Positions 10,094 through 19,586 of a DNA stretch of 38,274 bases are shown one piece after another; position 1 is the first letter of the stretch, and each line of letters opens with the position of its first letter. The stretch is taken from the NCBI GenBank assembly GCA_009801015.1, contig VHZZ01000144.1, forward strand, positions 118,473-156,746, written 5' to 3'. The notes under the pieces are model-generated. The model saw only the letters and a program-made list of their open reading frames with translations, searched no databases and was not told where the DNA came from. The position numbers and the translations under genes were made by a program. This DNA comes from Silene noctiflora (taxonomy: Eukaryota; Streptophyta; Magnoliopsida; Caryophyllales; Caryophyllaceae).

Positions 10094-12860
10094 ATGGCTG
10101 AAATTCTTAGCAAATCAGCTATCTTTTCCCCAATTTCTCATCATAATAATCACAACAAATCCCAAATTTGTCCCATTACATGTTCAATTGTTGTTAAAAA
10201 TCAAAATAATTTTGTTGGTTGTTCATCATTAAAGACTGATTTTGTGGGTTCAAGATTAGCTCAATCAATTGATGCTAAGGTTAGTGATTTTCAATTCAAT
10301 TCAATTCAATTTTCCGTTTTTGTTGTTGTAATTTATGCTCTTAACAGCTAATTTTTTAATCAATTGATTGATTGAAATTATTGCTACAGTAGATGGTTTA
10401 GAAATTAGTTTGTACTGCCTCCGCCTCGATCAGTTGTTTACTCTTTTTATTCTTTGTGAAAAATATTTTTATGAAAGGTAAACAAATGAATAAGACGGAG
10501 GGAGTATAAATTCTTTGTAAAAGTTACTTTGAATTTAATTTGTTCTTACATTTGGTATTGATTGTTTTTATAGTCAGTTGATGTCGACTGCAACTACTAA
10601 TTTTTCGTCATGTAGGTAAATTTCAATGTGAATTACACATGTTGATGTTTTGAAACCCCTATTTTCACATTTTCACTTCGTACAAAGTTGTAGGTAGTGT
10701 ATATTAAAACAGCTTGACCAGCAAAATCAAATGACGACAATATAAATAGTTAGAGGGAGGTTTAAGTCGAACCTTTTTTCATAAAAGCATGTACCGGTGG
10801 AATCTTTAGTAGATTATGTGCTTTATTTGTGTTTGGTAGGTTAGATGGTTTGAAGTGTTTCCTTGTTTACAGATGGGTCTTAGCATTGGTAAAGCACAGA
10901 AATGGTGGGAGAAGGGACTTCAACCAAATATGAAAGAGATAATTTCTGCGGAAGAATTGGTGAGCTCGTTACTCAAAGCTGGAGATCAATTGGTTGTGGT
11001 CGACTTTTTCTCTCCTGGATGTGGAGGGTGCAAAGCTCTTCATCCCAAGGTATCGTATACCTTCTCTGTGGCGAAAAGAGAGGGGCGTGAAGGGACCCCG
11101 ACCCCAAAAAATAATTTTATAATTGCTTAGATTTCCTTTGTCCTCTATAGATTTTGTGTGATCGTCTTTTTATGACTGTTGCTTTTGCTTCTTAGTTGAA
11201 GGTTACTCTTTCCGTCCTATATTTATCGTCTCGATTTGACTTTGGTGGCCAACCTATGACAACTTTGTTCTCAGGATATGCATATAATTAAAACATGTAA
11301 AAATTTATCAATACAAATGTTTTCAGACTTTTAGTTTTTTTTACTGTTGGTAGTTATTTTATCATGTGACTAGATATTCGAAAAAGTTGATGCGAGGAGT
11401 TAAGTCATATGGGTAGAATGATGCGAGGAGTTAACTCATATGGGTACAATGATGCGAGGAGTTAAGTCATATGGGTACAATATAACAGGATGCGGACTTT
11501 ACTGCTTGTAAAGTTTATAGATGGAGACTGATGAGTTGAGTGACTCAAGTCTCTGATAGTGAATGTAAGTAATTGTTCGTGTGGTCTTCTGCAGGTATGT
11601 CAGTTGGCAGAGATGAATCCTGATGTTCAGTTTCTTCACGTCAATTATGAGGAGCATAAATCAATGTGTTATAGCCTTAATGTCCATGTTCTTCCCTTCT
11701 TCAGATTTTACAGAGGTTCTGAAGGTCGCGTTTGTAGCTTTAGTTGTACCAATGCCACAGTGAGTTTTTGTTTCTCTGACTCACCTCCATTTTATGATTT
11801 TAAGATTTGAATTAAAGGGTCGTTTGTTAGATTAATATTCATGTTACTCATCCCTGGTGCGATTTCATGAAAGGGAAATCCTTTTCTCGGGTACATTATT
11901 CTGTATGAAGTTGCTATGACTGCTATTCGATCTTATTTGTTAATATTATGAGTGATTTGACAGTACGGATCTACATTGAACTTAAGGGAAATTACAACTG
12001 TAGAAAGTAGAAACTGAAAGGAAAAAAAGGGAGGGAGACAAAGCAATGTCATTTTCCTTCTAATTCTTTCCTTCTGTTAAAATGATTTTAGTGTGGCTTG
12101 TAGTGACGTGAGGGAATGGATCTATCTATTCCTTGTTAGATAATTCCGTAACCAAATTCGTTACTAAACCAGTAAAATGTACTCTTCCCTTTCCCCCTCT
12201 CTTTTAAATTGCTCAGAAATCTTAGAGGTTTGTAATACGAAAAGAATGGGTACAGTTTCTGGGATAAAGTTATGCGAAAGGGAGACTGCTATTGTTTTAT
12301 GTTTGACCGAGTCAATCTATTTGGGTTGAATCAACTTGGGTGATTAGCACAGACGATGACATCGTACTTCCCCTTTCCCTATCACTGGGGGGAGCCTTTA
12401 AGAGGCTGGGTAGTGTACTAGTGTAATAGTGTTACATACTGTTGTTCCTGGTAACATCGACCCAGTTTATTCCTACTAGCTGCCACTCCTGCCACCCTTC
12501 ATAATTGGCGACAGCAGCTGTATTGATAATTGATAATGTCTTTCCGAATCTCTATTAATCTGATAGTTCCTATTATCACAGATTAAGAAGTTTAAGGATG
12601 CTCTCGCCAAGTATAGCACGGAAAGGTGCAGCCTTGGCCCACCAAAGGGTCTAGAAGAGAAGGAACTTCTTGCTCTGGCTGCCAACAAAGACCTTTCCTT
12701 CACCTACACACCAAAGCCAGTCACTCCCGAAACAAAGCCTGTATATCAGGAGGCAGAAACAAAAGGTGTAGGCGAAGCCCCATCTCCATATAACCCATCA
12801 ACCATTCTGAACTCTTCTCGAGACAGCGAGGACAGAACCTTGGTCAGTGCTGGGAGATGA
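10094..12860 (+). CDS. Atypical Cys/His-rich thioredoxin, chloroplastic (ACHT4-like)
   Basis: Four phase-0 exons at 10094-10279, 10873-11049, 11595-11759 and 12582-12860 give 268 residues. Exon 1 encodes a Ser/Asn-rich, acid-poor leader that looks like a plastid transit peptide. Exon 2 carries the redox site SPGCGGCKALHPK with Cys112 and Cys115, that is CGGC instead of WCGPC. Exon 3 has the cis-proline segment VLPFFRFYRG (Pro155) and CSFSCTNAT. Exon 4 has the family tail CSLGPPKGLEEKEL and LSFTYTPKP. Together these mark the ACHT4-type branch. Family knowledge: ACHTs are less reducing than classical thioredoxins and pass oxidising equivalents from 2-Cys peroxiredoxin to plastid enzymes, ADP-glucose pyrophosphorylase being one reported ACHT4 target. 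Introns hold a Stowaway MITE (intron 1) and a 31-bp minisatellite (intron 2). The far C-terminus (about 230-268) is the less conserved part. Confidence 0.92.
10415..10504. mobile_element. Stowaway MITE in intron 1 of the ACHT gene
   Basis: A 90-bp element flanked by TA (10413-10414 and 10505-10506). The ends CTGCCTCCGCCTCGATCAG and AATGAATAAGACGGAGGGAG are inverted and match the Stowaway consensus CTCCCTCCGT. It is non-coding and spliced out. Confidence 0.8.
11389..11481 (+). repeat. 31-bp minisatellite, three copies, in ACHT intron 2
   Basis: Three head-to-tail units beginning GATGCGAGGAGTTAAGTCAT and ending GGGTASAAT, each 31 bp, differing only at two positions (G/C and G/C). The near identity points to recent expansion. 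Confidence 0.9.
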
Positions 12861-13789
12861 ATTTTAGTGTCTCCACAGCAAAACACAGTTATATATATGT
12901 ACAGTGATGTGTACTTAGGTATATGAAGTGAAGAAAATATAGCCGAGCGGTTCCTGGGACGGTTTTTTGCAGCCCAAGAATGCCTGTCCAGATCAGGCTT
13001 CTAGATAATAAGCTGTCTAGCTTGATCCCTGTACAAAAGAGTCGGTGAATGCTTGCATAGAGCATTACAATTGTGTGCTTAAACTGATAACTTGTTTAAA
13101 TTCTGTTTGCTTGTTTTCTGCCTTCTGTGTAATATAAGTGATGCACATCAGGAAATGTGTGCTCTCGTTATATCGGATGTTGTAATCGATAATCAATCCA
13201 GTAACGTGATTATCATCACTCGGTCTGTCGATGTTTTCTGTGGTTTCAGCAGCTGTAGAATTAATATTAGGGACGGATTTTGTGAATTTGCAAGTTTGTA
13301 GCGAACTTTCTTTTCCGTAAATGCTCAAAAACATACTATTAATTGACGAAATGGGACCGCGAAGAAATTTATGGTCAGAAATCGGTCCTAGTATGCTTTT
13401 TTTTCCAAGTTCGGAGCAAAGTCTAAGCCATTCGAGGTCTTTGGTGTTGGGTCATTGAATGACTCGGTGATTGATTTTACATTTAAAACAGTTTTACACG
13501 AGACTCTCTCTACATCCACACAAACAAGCCGTCAACTATATTAACCAAGGTTACTCCATATATGATTGTGTATGCATACAACCGTCTCATTAGTTTCTAA
13601 ATACATTGAATGTATGTTCAGGGTGCGTGGTCGTCTCAGCCTTTTTCAAAATTATAATTGTCGACCTCTTTTCTTACGTTTGAAACTCTATCAAGTATCA
13701 ATCTATAGTTTTAAATCAGCCGAAAGGTTGAGTTGTTATCGTTAAAAGTGTAGTACTAATTTGACTATAAAAGTGATTAATTAATTAAA
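12861..13789. other. 3' UTR of the ACHT gene and intergenic DNA
   Basis: About the first 250-450 bp are probably 3' UTR. No further gene is seen, and short overlapping ORFs on both strands near 13065-13334 have no recognisable features. Confidence 0.4.
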
Positions 13790-13958
13790 CCGTCTTGCTT
13801 GTGATGGACTGAAGACGGAAAGTGCCCCTCTCACCTGATAGTGCCACTTGGAGGAGAAATGGAGTACCTCATTGATAGTGTCACTTGTATATTGTGAGAG
13901 GGGCACTGTCTGTCTTCAGCTTGTGACGGATAAAGCCCGTCTTCCATGAAAATTTGTG
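13790..13958 (-). mobile_element. MULE-type MITE, CACAAATTCTC family, reverse orientation
   Basis: Starts CCGTCTTGCTTGTGATGG and ends AAAATTTGTG, the mirror of the other copies. Internal arms AAGTGCCCCTCTCAC and GTGAGAGGGGCACT can pair. Flanks TTAATTAAA (13781-13789) and TTAATTAAC (13959-13967) match at 8 of 9 positions. Confidence 0.7.
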
Positions 13959-14273
13959 TTAATTAACATATAATTAAAATGAAAATCAACTAATTAAGAA
14001 GGCAATATATTTGGATCACAACAATCGAGGACAAATATTATTTATATGGAGAATTTTAATGATGACATTGAATTAGTGGACAACTTGGTTGATGATAAAT
14101 TTGTTAATCTGAGAATTTGTAAGTGTTATGTTTAAATTAATCACTTAGTTCAACTCTACATGTGAATCGAACATGTGTTTCATGTTAAATCGAGTTGTCG
14201 ACTTGAGGATTAAGATCCTATTTTTTTTGGAATGAAATTATTTATCTTAAAAAAAAACATATGGTCTTATAGT

Positions 14274-14790
14274 AGGGGTGGTCAACCTAGTCGGCTCATG
14301 AGGCGGGCTAGATTGAAGTGGTGGAACCAGGATTTATAGTTAGAGGGGTGAAAAGTTTCAGCGGAGGCGAACAGGTAATGATATAACGAAAACTTGGAAT
14401 TTTAACTAAAATTTGCGAATTTTTCCTTCCGCCCGTGCTAACCCACCCTAAATCCGCCAGTGATTGAGGGGGTTGGGGACCAAGACATGACACTACTCTT
14501 CTTCAATGCCTGGTCATGTCGAGCTCGGCTTTGGAATTAGTGGTCCGAGCACATCCCAATGTGTGGCAGGCTGAGATGAACCGTGTGTGTCCCGCTTTAA
14601 TTTATTTTATTTTTTAGTGTTAGAGCGGGTCGAACCAAGGAAAAACGGGCACTGGTCAGGTCCAATAGAGAGCCCGGGCCATGCCAAACCAGAACACATG
14701 CTAGATGGGCCGGCATTTTTTGGCTCGAGAAATGCGTGTTGGGCGGAGTTGGAGCGTATTATCGGCTAGCTCTAGTCTAACTGTCTTAGT
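14274..14790. mobile_element. Degraded non-autonomous DNA transposon with a nested MITE
   Basis: The left edge TAGGGGTGGTCAACC resembles the ends of plant hAT elements, and the right half is rich in GGGCC/GGCTCG phrases typical of such elements. Within it, 14317-14462 is bounded by the inverted phrases GTGGTGGAACCAGGATTTA and CTAAATCCGCCAGTG, which looks like a nested MITE. The outer right boundary is uncertain. Confidence 0.4.
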
Positions 14791-14840
14791 CTATCGTGGT
14801 ATTGTGTTAAAGTGTCAAACTGTATATCATTAAAGTAATA

Positions 14841-15058
14841 CTCTCTCTGTTCCGATCATTTATTTACCTATTGCATTTTGAGATATCGAAGTCATTTTTT
14901 TTATCTTTCTATGTTATAAATATTTTTTATGGACAATTGAATCCTCTACCCTCAAAATACTCATTTTGATCCGCGTCTTATCTACGAAGTAATAATTAGC
15001 TCTCTCCTTGTCATTTAAGCCAAAAACAAAGGAAAAAAATGACTACAGCGGAGGGGGA
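14841..15058. mobile_element. Stowaway-like element
   Basis: 218 bp flanked by TA (14839-14840, 15059-15060). Ends CTCTCTCTGTTCCGATCATT and AATGACTACAGCGGAGGGGG are inverted Stowaway-type termini. It is non-coding and lies 17 bp left of the next MITE. Confidence 0.7.
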
Positions 15059-15075
15059 TACTGAATTATAAAATG

Positions 15076-15273
15076 CACAAATTCTCATTGAAGACCGGTA
15101 TTATCCGTCACAAGATGAAAACGGATAATGCCCCTCTCACAATATGCAAGTGGCACTATCCATGTGGTGCTTCATTTCTTCCCCACTTGCCCTCCCACTT
15201 GTCTTATTGTGAGAGGGGCACTATCCGTCTTCAACTTGTGACGGATAGTGTCCGTCACAAGCAAGACGTTTTG
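15076..15273 (+). mobile_element. MULE-type MITE, CACAAATTCTC family, well-preserved copy
   Basis: 198 bp flanked by perfect 9-bp duplications TATAAAATG (15067-15075 and 15274-15282). The left arm (about 15088-15150, including TCCGTCACAAG and GCCCCTCTCAC) pairs with the right arm (about 15200-15262, including GTGAGAGGGGC and CTTGTGACGG), giving a long imperfect hairpin. The best copy in the window for defining the family. Confidence 0.85.
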
Positions 15274-15315
15274 TATAAAATGATGTCAATTATTCCATTT
15301 TGATAATTTGGCCAA

Positions 15316-15513
15316 CACAAATTCTTATTTAAGACGGTCTCTACCCGTCTTAAATTTAAGACGGATAGTGACCCTCTCACACAAATGCAAGTGGGAGGCA
15401 AGTGGGTGGAAAATGGATATACCCACTTGTCTCCCACTTGTATTTGTGTGAGAGGGACACTATTCGTCTTAAACCTAAGACGGATAGTGATCGTCTTAGG
15501 TAAGACCTGGTTT
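15316..15513 (+). mobile_element. MULE-type MITE, related subfamily
   Basis: Starts CACAAATTCTTATTTAAGACGG like its neighbour, but the arms use CGTCTTAAATTTAAGACGG and ACAAATGCAAGTGGGAG instead of the TCCGTCACAAG units. The inner arms ACCCTCTCACACAAATGCAA and TTGTGTGAGAGGGACACT pair. The target duplication is not clear. Confidence 0.65.
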
Positions 15514-15907
15514 ACCAATTATCATGTACGTAATTTGCCTTTTGTACACCGCATATAAAATCGTGATATACAAGTATTAGTGTTGTCGACAATCGAGATA
15601 CCTAACAAAAGAAAATGTGAGTGTGTTAAGATAAAATCGTAGGTGAGGAGCTGACAAGGTTTGGTGCGGACGAAATAGTTAAGATTATCCAACTTGTCGC
15701 TGGTTCGCTCTTATCCATTTCCAAATTTCCAATTATTACTTGTAACTTGCATTCTATGACTATGACTTGATCATCCCTCTCATTGGTGATTCAATATCTC
15801 ATCATTTAGATTCTTCTTCATTTTTTTTATTTATGTTTTTTTAATAATTTCAGGAACATAGTGTATTAGTTCCACAGATTATTTGGATTTATAATAACGC
15901 CCTGTTC

Positions 15908-16174
15908 TTGATTTTTTTTTTTAGATTTATGTTGGCCAGGTCTATATCTATGTATGAAACTCCAAATACATCGATTTGCAAATTAAAGAATTCCTTATGT
16001 AAAACACCCACTTCATTTCGGAACACCCTACTTAAAAGGTTGTATGAAATTTCTTATAGAGGAAAAACTAAGAAATGTCATGCTTATTGTAATAATGTGT
16101 ACAAATACGTTAGCGAAAAAAGTGATACTCCTTCAAAATTCGTATGTGTTGGAGTAGGATGTAACTCCGATTAA
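15908..16174 (+). CDS. Hypothetical small cysteine-rich ORF
   Basis: An 88-codon frame in an otherwise gene-free region. After MLARSISMYETP the protein is basic, with six cysteines spaced C-x6-C-x26-C-x3-C-x16-C-x5-C, and it ends CVGVGCNSD. I do not recognise the family. A polypyrimidine tract plus AG at 15911-15924 lies just after the first ATG, so the true unit could be a 3' exon of a split gene whose first exon (perhaps a signal peptide) I cannot place. The six cysteines would suit a small disulfide-bonded secreted peptide, but no signal peptide is visible in this frame. Chance remains a real alternative for an ORF this short. Confidence 0.25.
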   Translation: MIFFFRFMLARSISMYETPNTSICKLKNSLCKTPTSFRNTLLKRLYEISYRGKTKKCHAYCNNVYKYVSEKSDTPSKFVCVGVGCNSD

Positions 16175-16239
16175 TGTAGAAAACTTGTCTCAACATTGGT
16201 AGAATAGTGGGGGTGTTACTACTTTATATATGAGAGTAA

Positions 16240-16496
16240 ATTATCTAGTGTTAACTAGATAATAGTGGAGAGACTCTAGTCTCCCCACGTGCACGCCGCC
16301 CCTGCCGTCCGTCCGACTCGTGACACGTGCGTGGTGTGGTGGGGAAACTGGGGATATGTTTTTGCTCCGGGTCCAAATTATTTCCTGGATTCTAGACGTT
16401 GGAATTCTAGTCGTTGGAACATTATTACACATAATAATCTCACATAATTTCTGATTTCATTATAATTTCCTGGCTCCAAACTATTTCCTCTATAAA
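16240..16496 (+). promoter_or_regulatory. Compact promoter-like block: two palindromes, two G-boxes, CCGAC core, TATA box
   Basis: Seen in order: a perfect 10-bp inverted repeat with 4-nt loop (16240-16263); a second near-perfect inverted repeat (16265-16288); G-box CACGTG at 16286-16291; CCGAC at 16313-16317; a second CACGTG at 16324-16329; TATAAA at 16491-16496. The 16280-16345 stretch is clearly more GC-rich than its surroundings. Two ABRE/G-boxes with a DRE/CRT-like core are typical of ABA- or stress-responsive plant promoters. The TATA box lies 47 nt before the ATG of the small ORF at 16543. Promoter activity is inferred. Confidence 0.4.
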
Positions 16497-16542
16497 TTGC
16501 TTTGTCTTTCACATGTTATCAGTATAAAAAAAATACACAGAA

Positions 16543-16695
16543 ATGCTTCTTCTCCTTTCTACTCTTCTAAATTATATCTTATTGAGAACAGTTCTCACTC
16601 CCGTTTGTGCAGTGCACCATTGTGCAGAAGGAGGCGTTGACTTTGGAATCGGTGACCACGGAACCCAAGGAGCACCTGTGTGGGGGTCTAACTGA
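16543..16695 (+). CDS. Possible small secreted peptide precursor (50 aa)
   Basis: ATG at 16543 opens a 50-residue frame ending in TGA at 16695. The N-terminus MLLLLSTLLNYILLRTVL is strongly hydrophobic and is followed by TPVCA, a plausible signal-peptidase site. The remaining 26-27 residues are polar and glycine-rich (HHCAEGGVDFGIGDHG, then TQGAPVWGSN). No known peptide-hormone motif (CLE, CEP, RALF, IDA, PSK) is recognisable. Support comes from context: a TATA box 47 nt upstream and G-boxes about 215-255 nt upstream. There is no homology evidence, and an ORF this short can arise by chance. It could also be the first exon of a longer gene, although I found no convincing continuation. Confidence 0.25.
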   Translation: MLLLLSTLLNYILLRTVLTPVCAVHHCAEGGVDFGIGDHGTQGAPVWGSN

Positions 16696-17072
16696 TTTAG
16701 GTTAATGTTTTACACGACTTCTCGATTAAGGCCATTATTGGTCAAATAAGTTTATATTTCGTACAATATGTTCTTTCCATTTCATTAAAATACTACTCAC
16801 ATATAATAGAGAAATGGGAAGAACATATATATTTAGAGGGAATATAATACTTCAACCATGGTTGAGAATGAATACTCGTCATTTCATTTTAGTACTCGAA
16901 AAGTCCAAATATAATTTGTTATAAAAATAATCAACAATCTCTTCCAAAAATTTATTACAACAAACATAGAAATACCTATATTTTTTCCCAATTTTCTTGT
17001 TTACACTACTACTAAATTAATTTGAAATTATATATGGACAAGTACATGAGAATATTGACCTGCTTTACCTCC

Positions 17073-17458
17073 TAGGTAGCACGAACACTACTTCTAATCA
17101 GCCGTCCCGTGTCGGTGTCGGACACAACACACATCGGGACATACGTCAGACACGCCTAAATGTGTCGGATACTAATAAATGAGGAATGAGATGTCGAAAG
17201 ACTGAAAAAGATTGATTAGAAGACGGGTTTGAGTGGAAACGAGAATAAGTTATAGTTAAAGTCAAATTTCAACTTCAATTATTTAAATTTAATATCAAAT
17301 ACATTTACAAAAATAAAATAATACGTTAATTTTAACTATAAATATATATATTTTATTAAATTTAAATAACGTGTTCGTGTCCTAAATTTTATGGGATGTC
17401 ATTTTACATGTCCGTGTCGTGTCCATATCAGTATCCGTGTCCGTTTTGGTGCTACCTA
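17073..17458. mobile_element. MITE with TAGGTAGCAC / GTGCTACCTA ends
   Basis: A perfect 10-bp terminal inverted repeat bounds 386 bp. Subterminal sequence is rich in alternating CGTGTCGG/GTGTCCGTGTC phrases (17104-17170 and 17410-17445), also inverted with respect to each other. No ORF. TA flanks are possible, but the superfamily is not decided. Confidence 0.65.
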
Positions 17459-18059
17459 TATTACCACCCCTTGGTCTAAAAGGTGAGACGTTACTCTCTC
17501 ATTAATCTAGGGAGGCACTACTTACTACTTGAAGGCACACCCCTACATGAATTGGTCAAAATTGTAAGCATCTTTGTTCAACTTTTCGTAGCACTTGTCA
17601 CACCACTCACTCATATATTATATGGATAATTAATGTGTGTGTATTAGTGTACTAACTCTTGAAAGATATTTTCGACTTTGATGACTCTCCAATGTTTCTA
17701 CTCCTTTGTTTTTTAATCACACTTTTCTCTTTTGAAATAAGGTACACTACATATTTTAATTTTACTAAAGTTTACTTTTTAGAACATTATAATCATTATT
17801 CATGAACAAAGATTATGGAAAATTATACTTTACACATTCATAAATTATAATCGGACGGTATTTGAACATATGTCATATAAGCACTGCCCCATGACGTTGC
17901 CAATTGATACTATTGCACTTAATTCTATACATTTATCTATTTTAAATATTCATTTAATTTTATACATTTTCTTTATGGGTAAGTTTTAAGGCTTAAAAGT
18001 CCTCATCTATATCCCTTTCAGCTCCTTTCATCCAACCCATCCAACCATAGCCAACGCCA
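17459..18059. other. Intergenic, nothing recognised
   Basis: AT-rich sequence without a supported frame, repeat or RNA signal. Confidence 0.4.
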
Positions 18060-18565
18060 GTTTTCAATCCTAACCGCTGCCACCCTACACCATTCCTTAC
18101 CAGCGTTCATTCGTCATCGTGACCCGGTGTACGAACCATTAATTACCGCTCATTTGTCACTGTGACTCGTCGTGCGAACCTTTCGTCATCGATCATTTGT
18201 TAGCGTGACTCCTTGTGCGAACCATTCCTCCTCAACCATTCTTCATCGTGACTCGTTTTATGAACCATTCGTCATTGTTCATTTCTCGTTGGGACTTGTT
18301 GTGAGAATTATTCATCATCGACCATTTCTCATCGCGCATTTTGCGAACCATTCATCATCGTGACTCGTCATGCAAACCATTCACCATTGTTACTTGTTAT
18401 GCGAACATTTGTCATCGTGACTTGTAATGTGAACCATTTGTCATTGTGACTTCTTGCACGAACCATTCGTCATCGTTTGTCATTGTGACTTGTTGGGCAA
18501 ACCATTATTCGTCATAATTTGTCACCCTGACTCGTTGTGATAACCATTTGTTATTGATCATTCCT
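18060..18565 (+). repeat. Degenerate minisatellite (CATCGTGACTCGT..GCGAACCATT units)
   Basis: About ten degenerate units built from CATCGTGACTYGTTRTGCG and AACCATTYRTCATCG, with a spacing mostly between 27 and 55 bp. Units drift gradually, which suggests an old array. It creates a short Arg/His/Ser-rich frame with no other sign of being a gene. Confidence 0.75.
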
Positions 18566-19172
18566 CATAGTATTTATGTTTATTAATATTTAAGGTCTCT
18601 TTTTCAAAATAAATTTTAGGCTCTAGTTAAGTTAACTTAATTACCATTCATTTTAGTTCATTTGAGTTCAATTTATTTGTTTAGAATAGTCATATTCGAC
18701 AATTTTGATCCAACCAAAGACAATAGGAGAACTAAAGGCCTGTTCTTTATTATTCAATTTTTCTGAACTAAACTTACACGATCTTAATTTCTCTTATAAA
18801 AACTGAAATAAACTTATATGAACTGAATTTTTATGAACTTAACTTATAAGATTTTAACTTATGGAAAGTGAGTATAAATATTAAACTAAACTTTTCTGAA
18901 TTACTAAATTAAATTTGTAGAATCTATCATATTCTGAACTGAATGTATACAATGTCAACTTCTAAAAATTAGAACTAAACTTTAAAAAGTGACTTTAATT
19001 CTTTAACTAAAAGAATTATCGACCTAAATGTCACCAAAGACATTGTTTATGTGATGATTCATTGATTCCATAGACACAATAGTATTACCAAACTTTAAAC
19101 TCCAACCGTGAAATATTGAATTGTTAACATTTAAATATCAACAACATTTAAGATAATGACAAATAACAAAAG
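18566..19172. other. Intergenic, AT-rich
   Basis: Repeated phrases of the type (C)TGAACTNAACTTATA (about 18760-18970) point to a degraded tandem or transposon sequence. No gene is seen. Confidence 0.35.
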
Positions 19173-19364
19173 AGCATATTGTTTGTGACGAACACTATTC
19201 ATCACAAGTTAAAGATGATAGCGCCCTCTCATAATAAGGGAAGTGAAAGGGCAAGTGATGGAGAAATAAAACACCCTATAAATAGGGTCATTTGCATATT
19301 GTAAAAGGGGCACTTTCCGTCTTCAACTTGTGACGAATAATATCGGTAGCGAGAATAATTTGTG
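19173..19364 (-). mobile_element. MULE-type MITE, CACAAATTCTC family, reverse orientation
   Basis: Shares TTGTGACGAACACTATTCATCACAAG, CTCTCATAATAAGGGAAGTG, CATTTGCATATTGT, GGGGCACTTTCCGTCTTCAACTTGTGACG and the terminal GAGAATAATTTGTG with the family in inverted order. It ends about 220 bp before the RING-CH start codon, so it lies in that gene's proximal promoter or 5' UTR. Confidence 0.65.
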
Positions 19365-19586
19365 TAGACATAGTCCAAACCACTCTCACCCACTTTCGTA
19401 AATTCCGCCCCACAAACCCACATACACACAACACAACACACACACTCTCCCACTTCCCTTCTTTTCATACAAATTCATATAAAATTCACTCATTTCCACC
19501 ATTTTTCCTCCAATACCCATTTCTCATTTCCCTCTCTTTTTCTCATTTTTATCATAAAGTTTCAAACTTTGCTTAAAATTATTATC

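Noticed and set aside
18172..18363. His/Ser-rich 63-codon ORF
   Set aside because: It is a by-product of the degenerate minisatellite.
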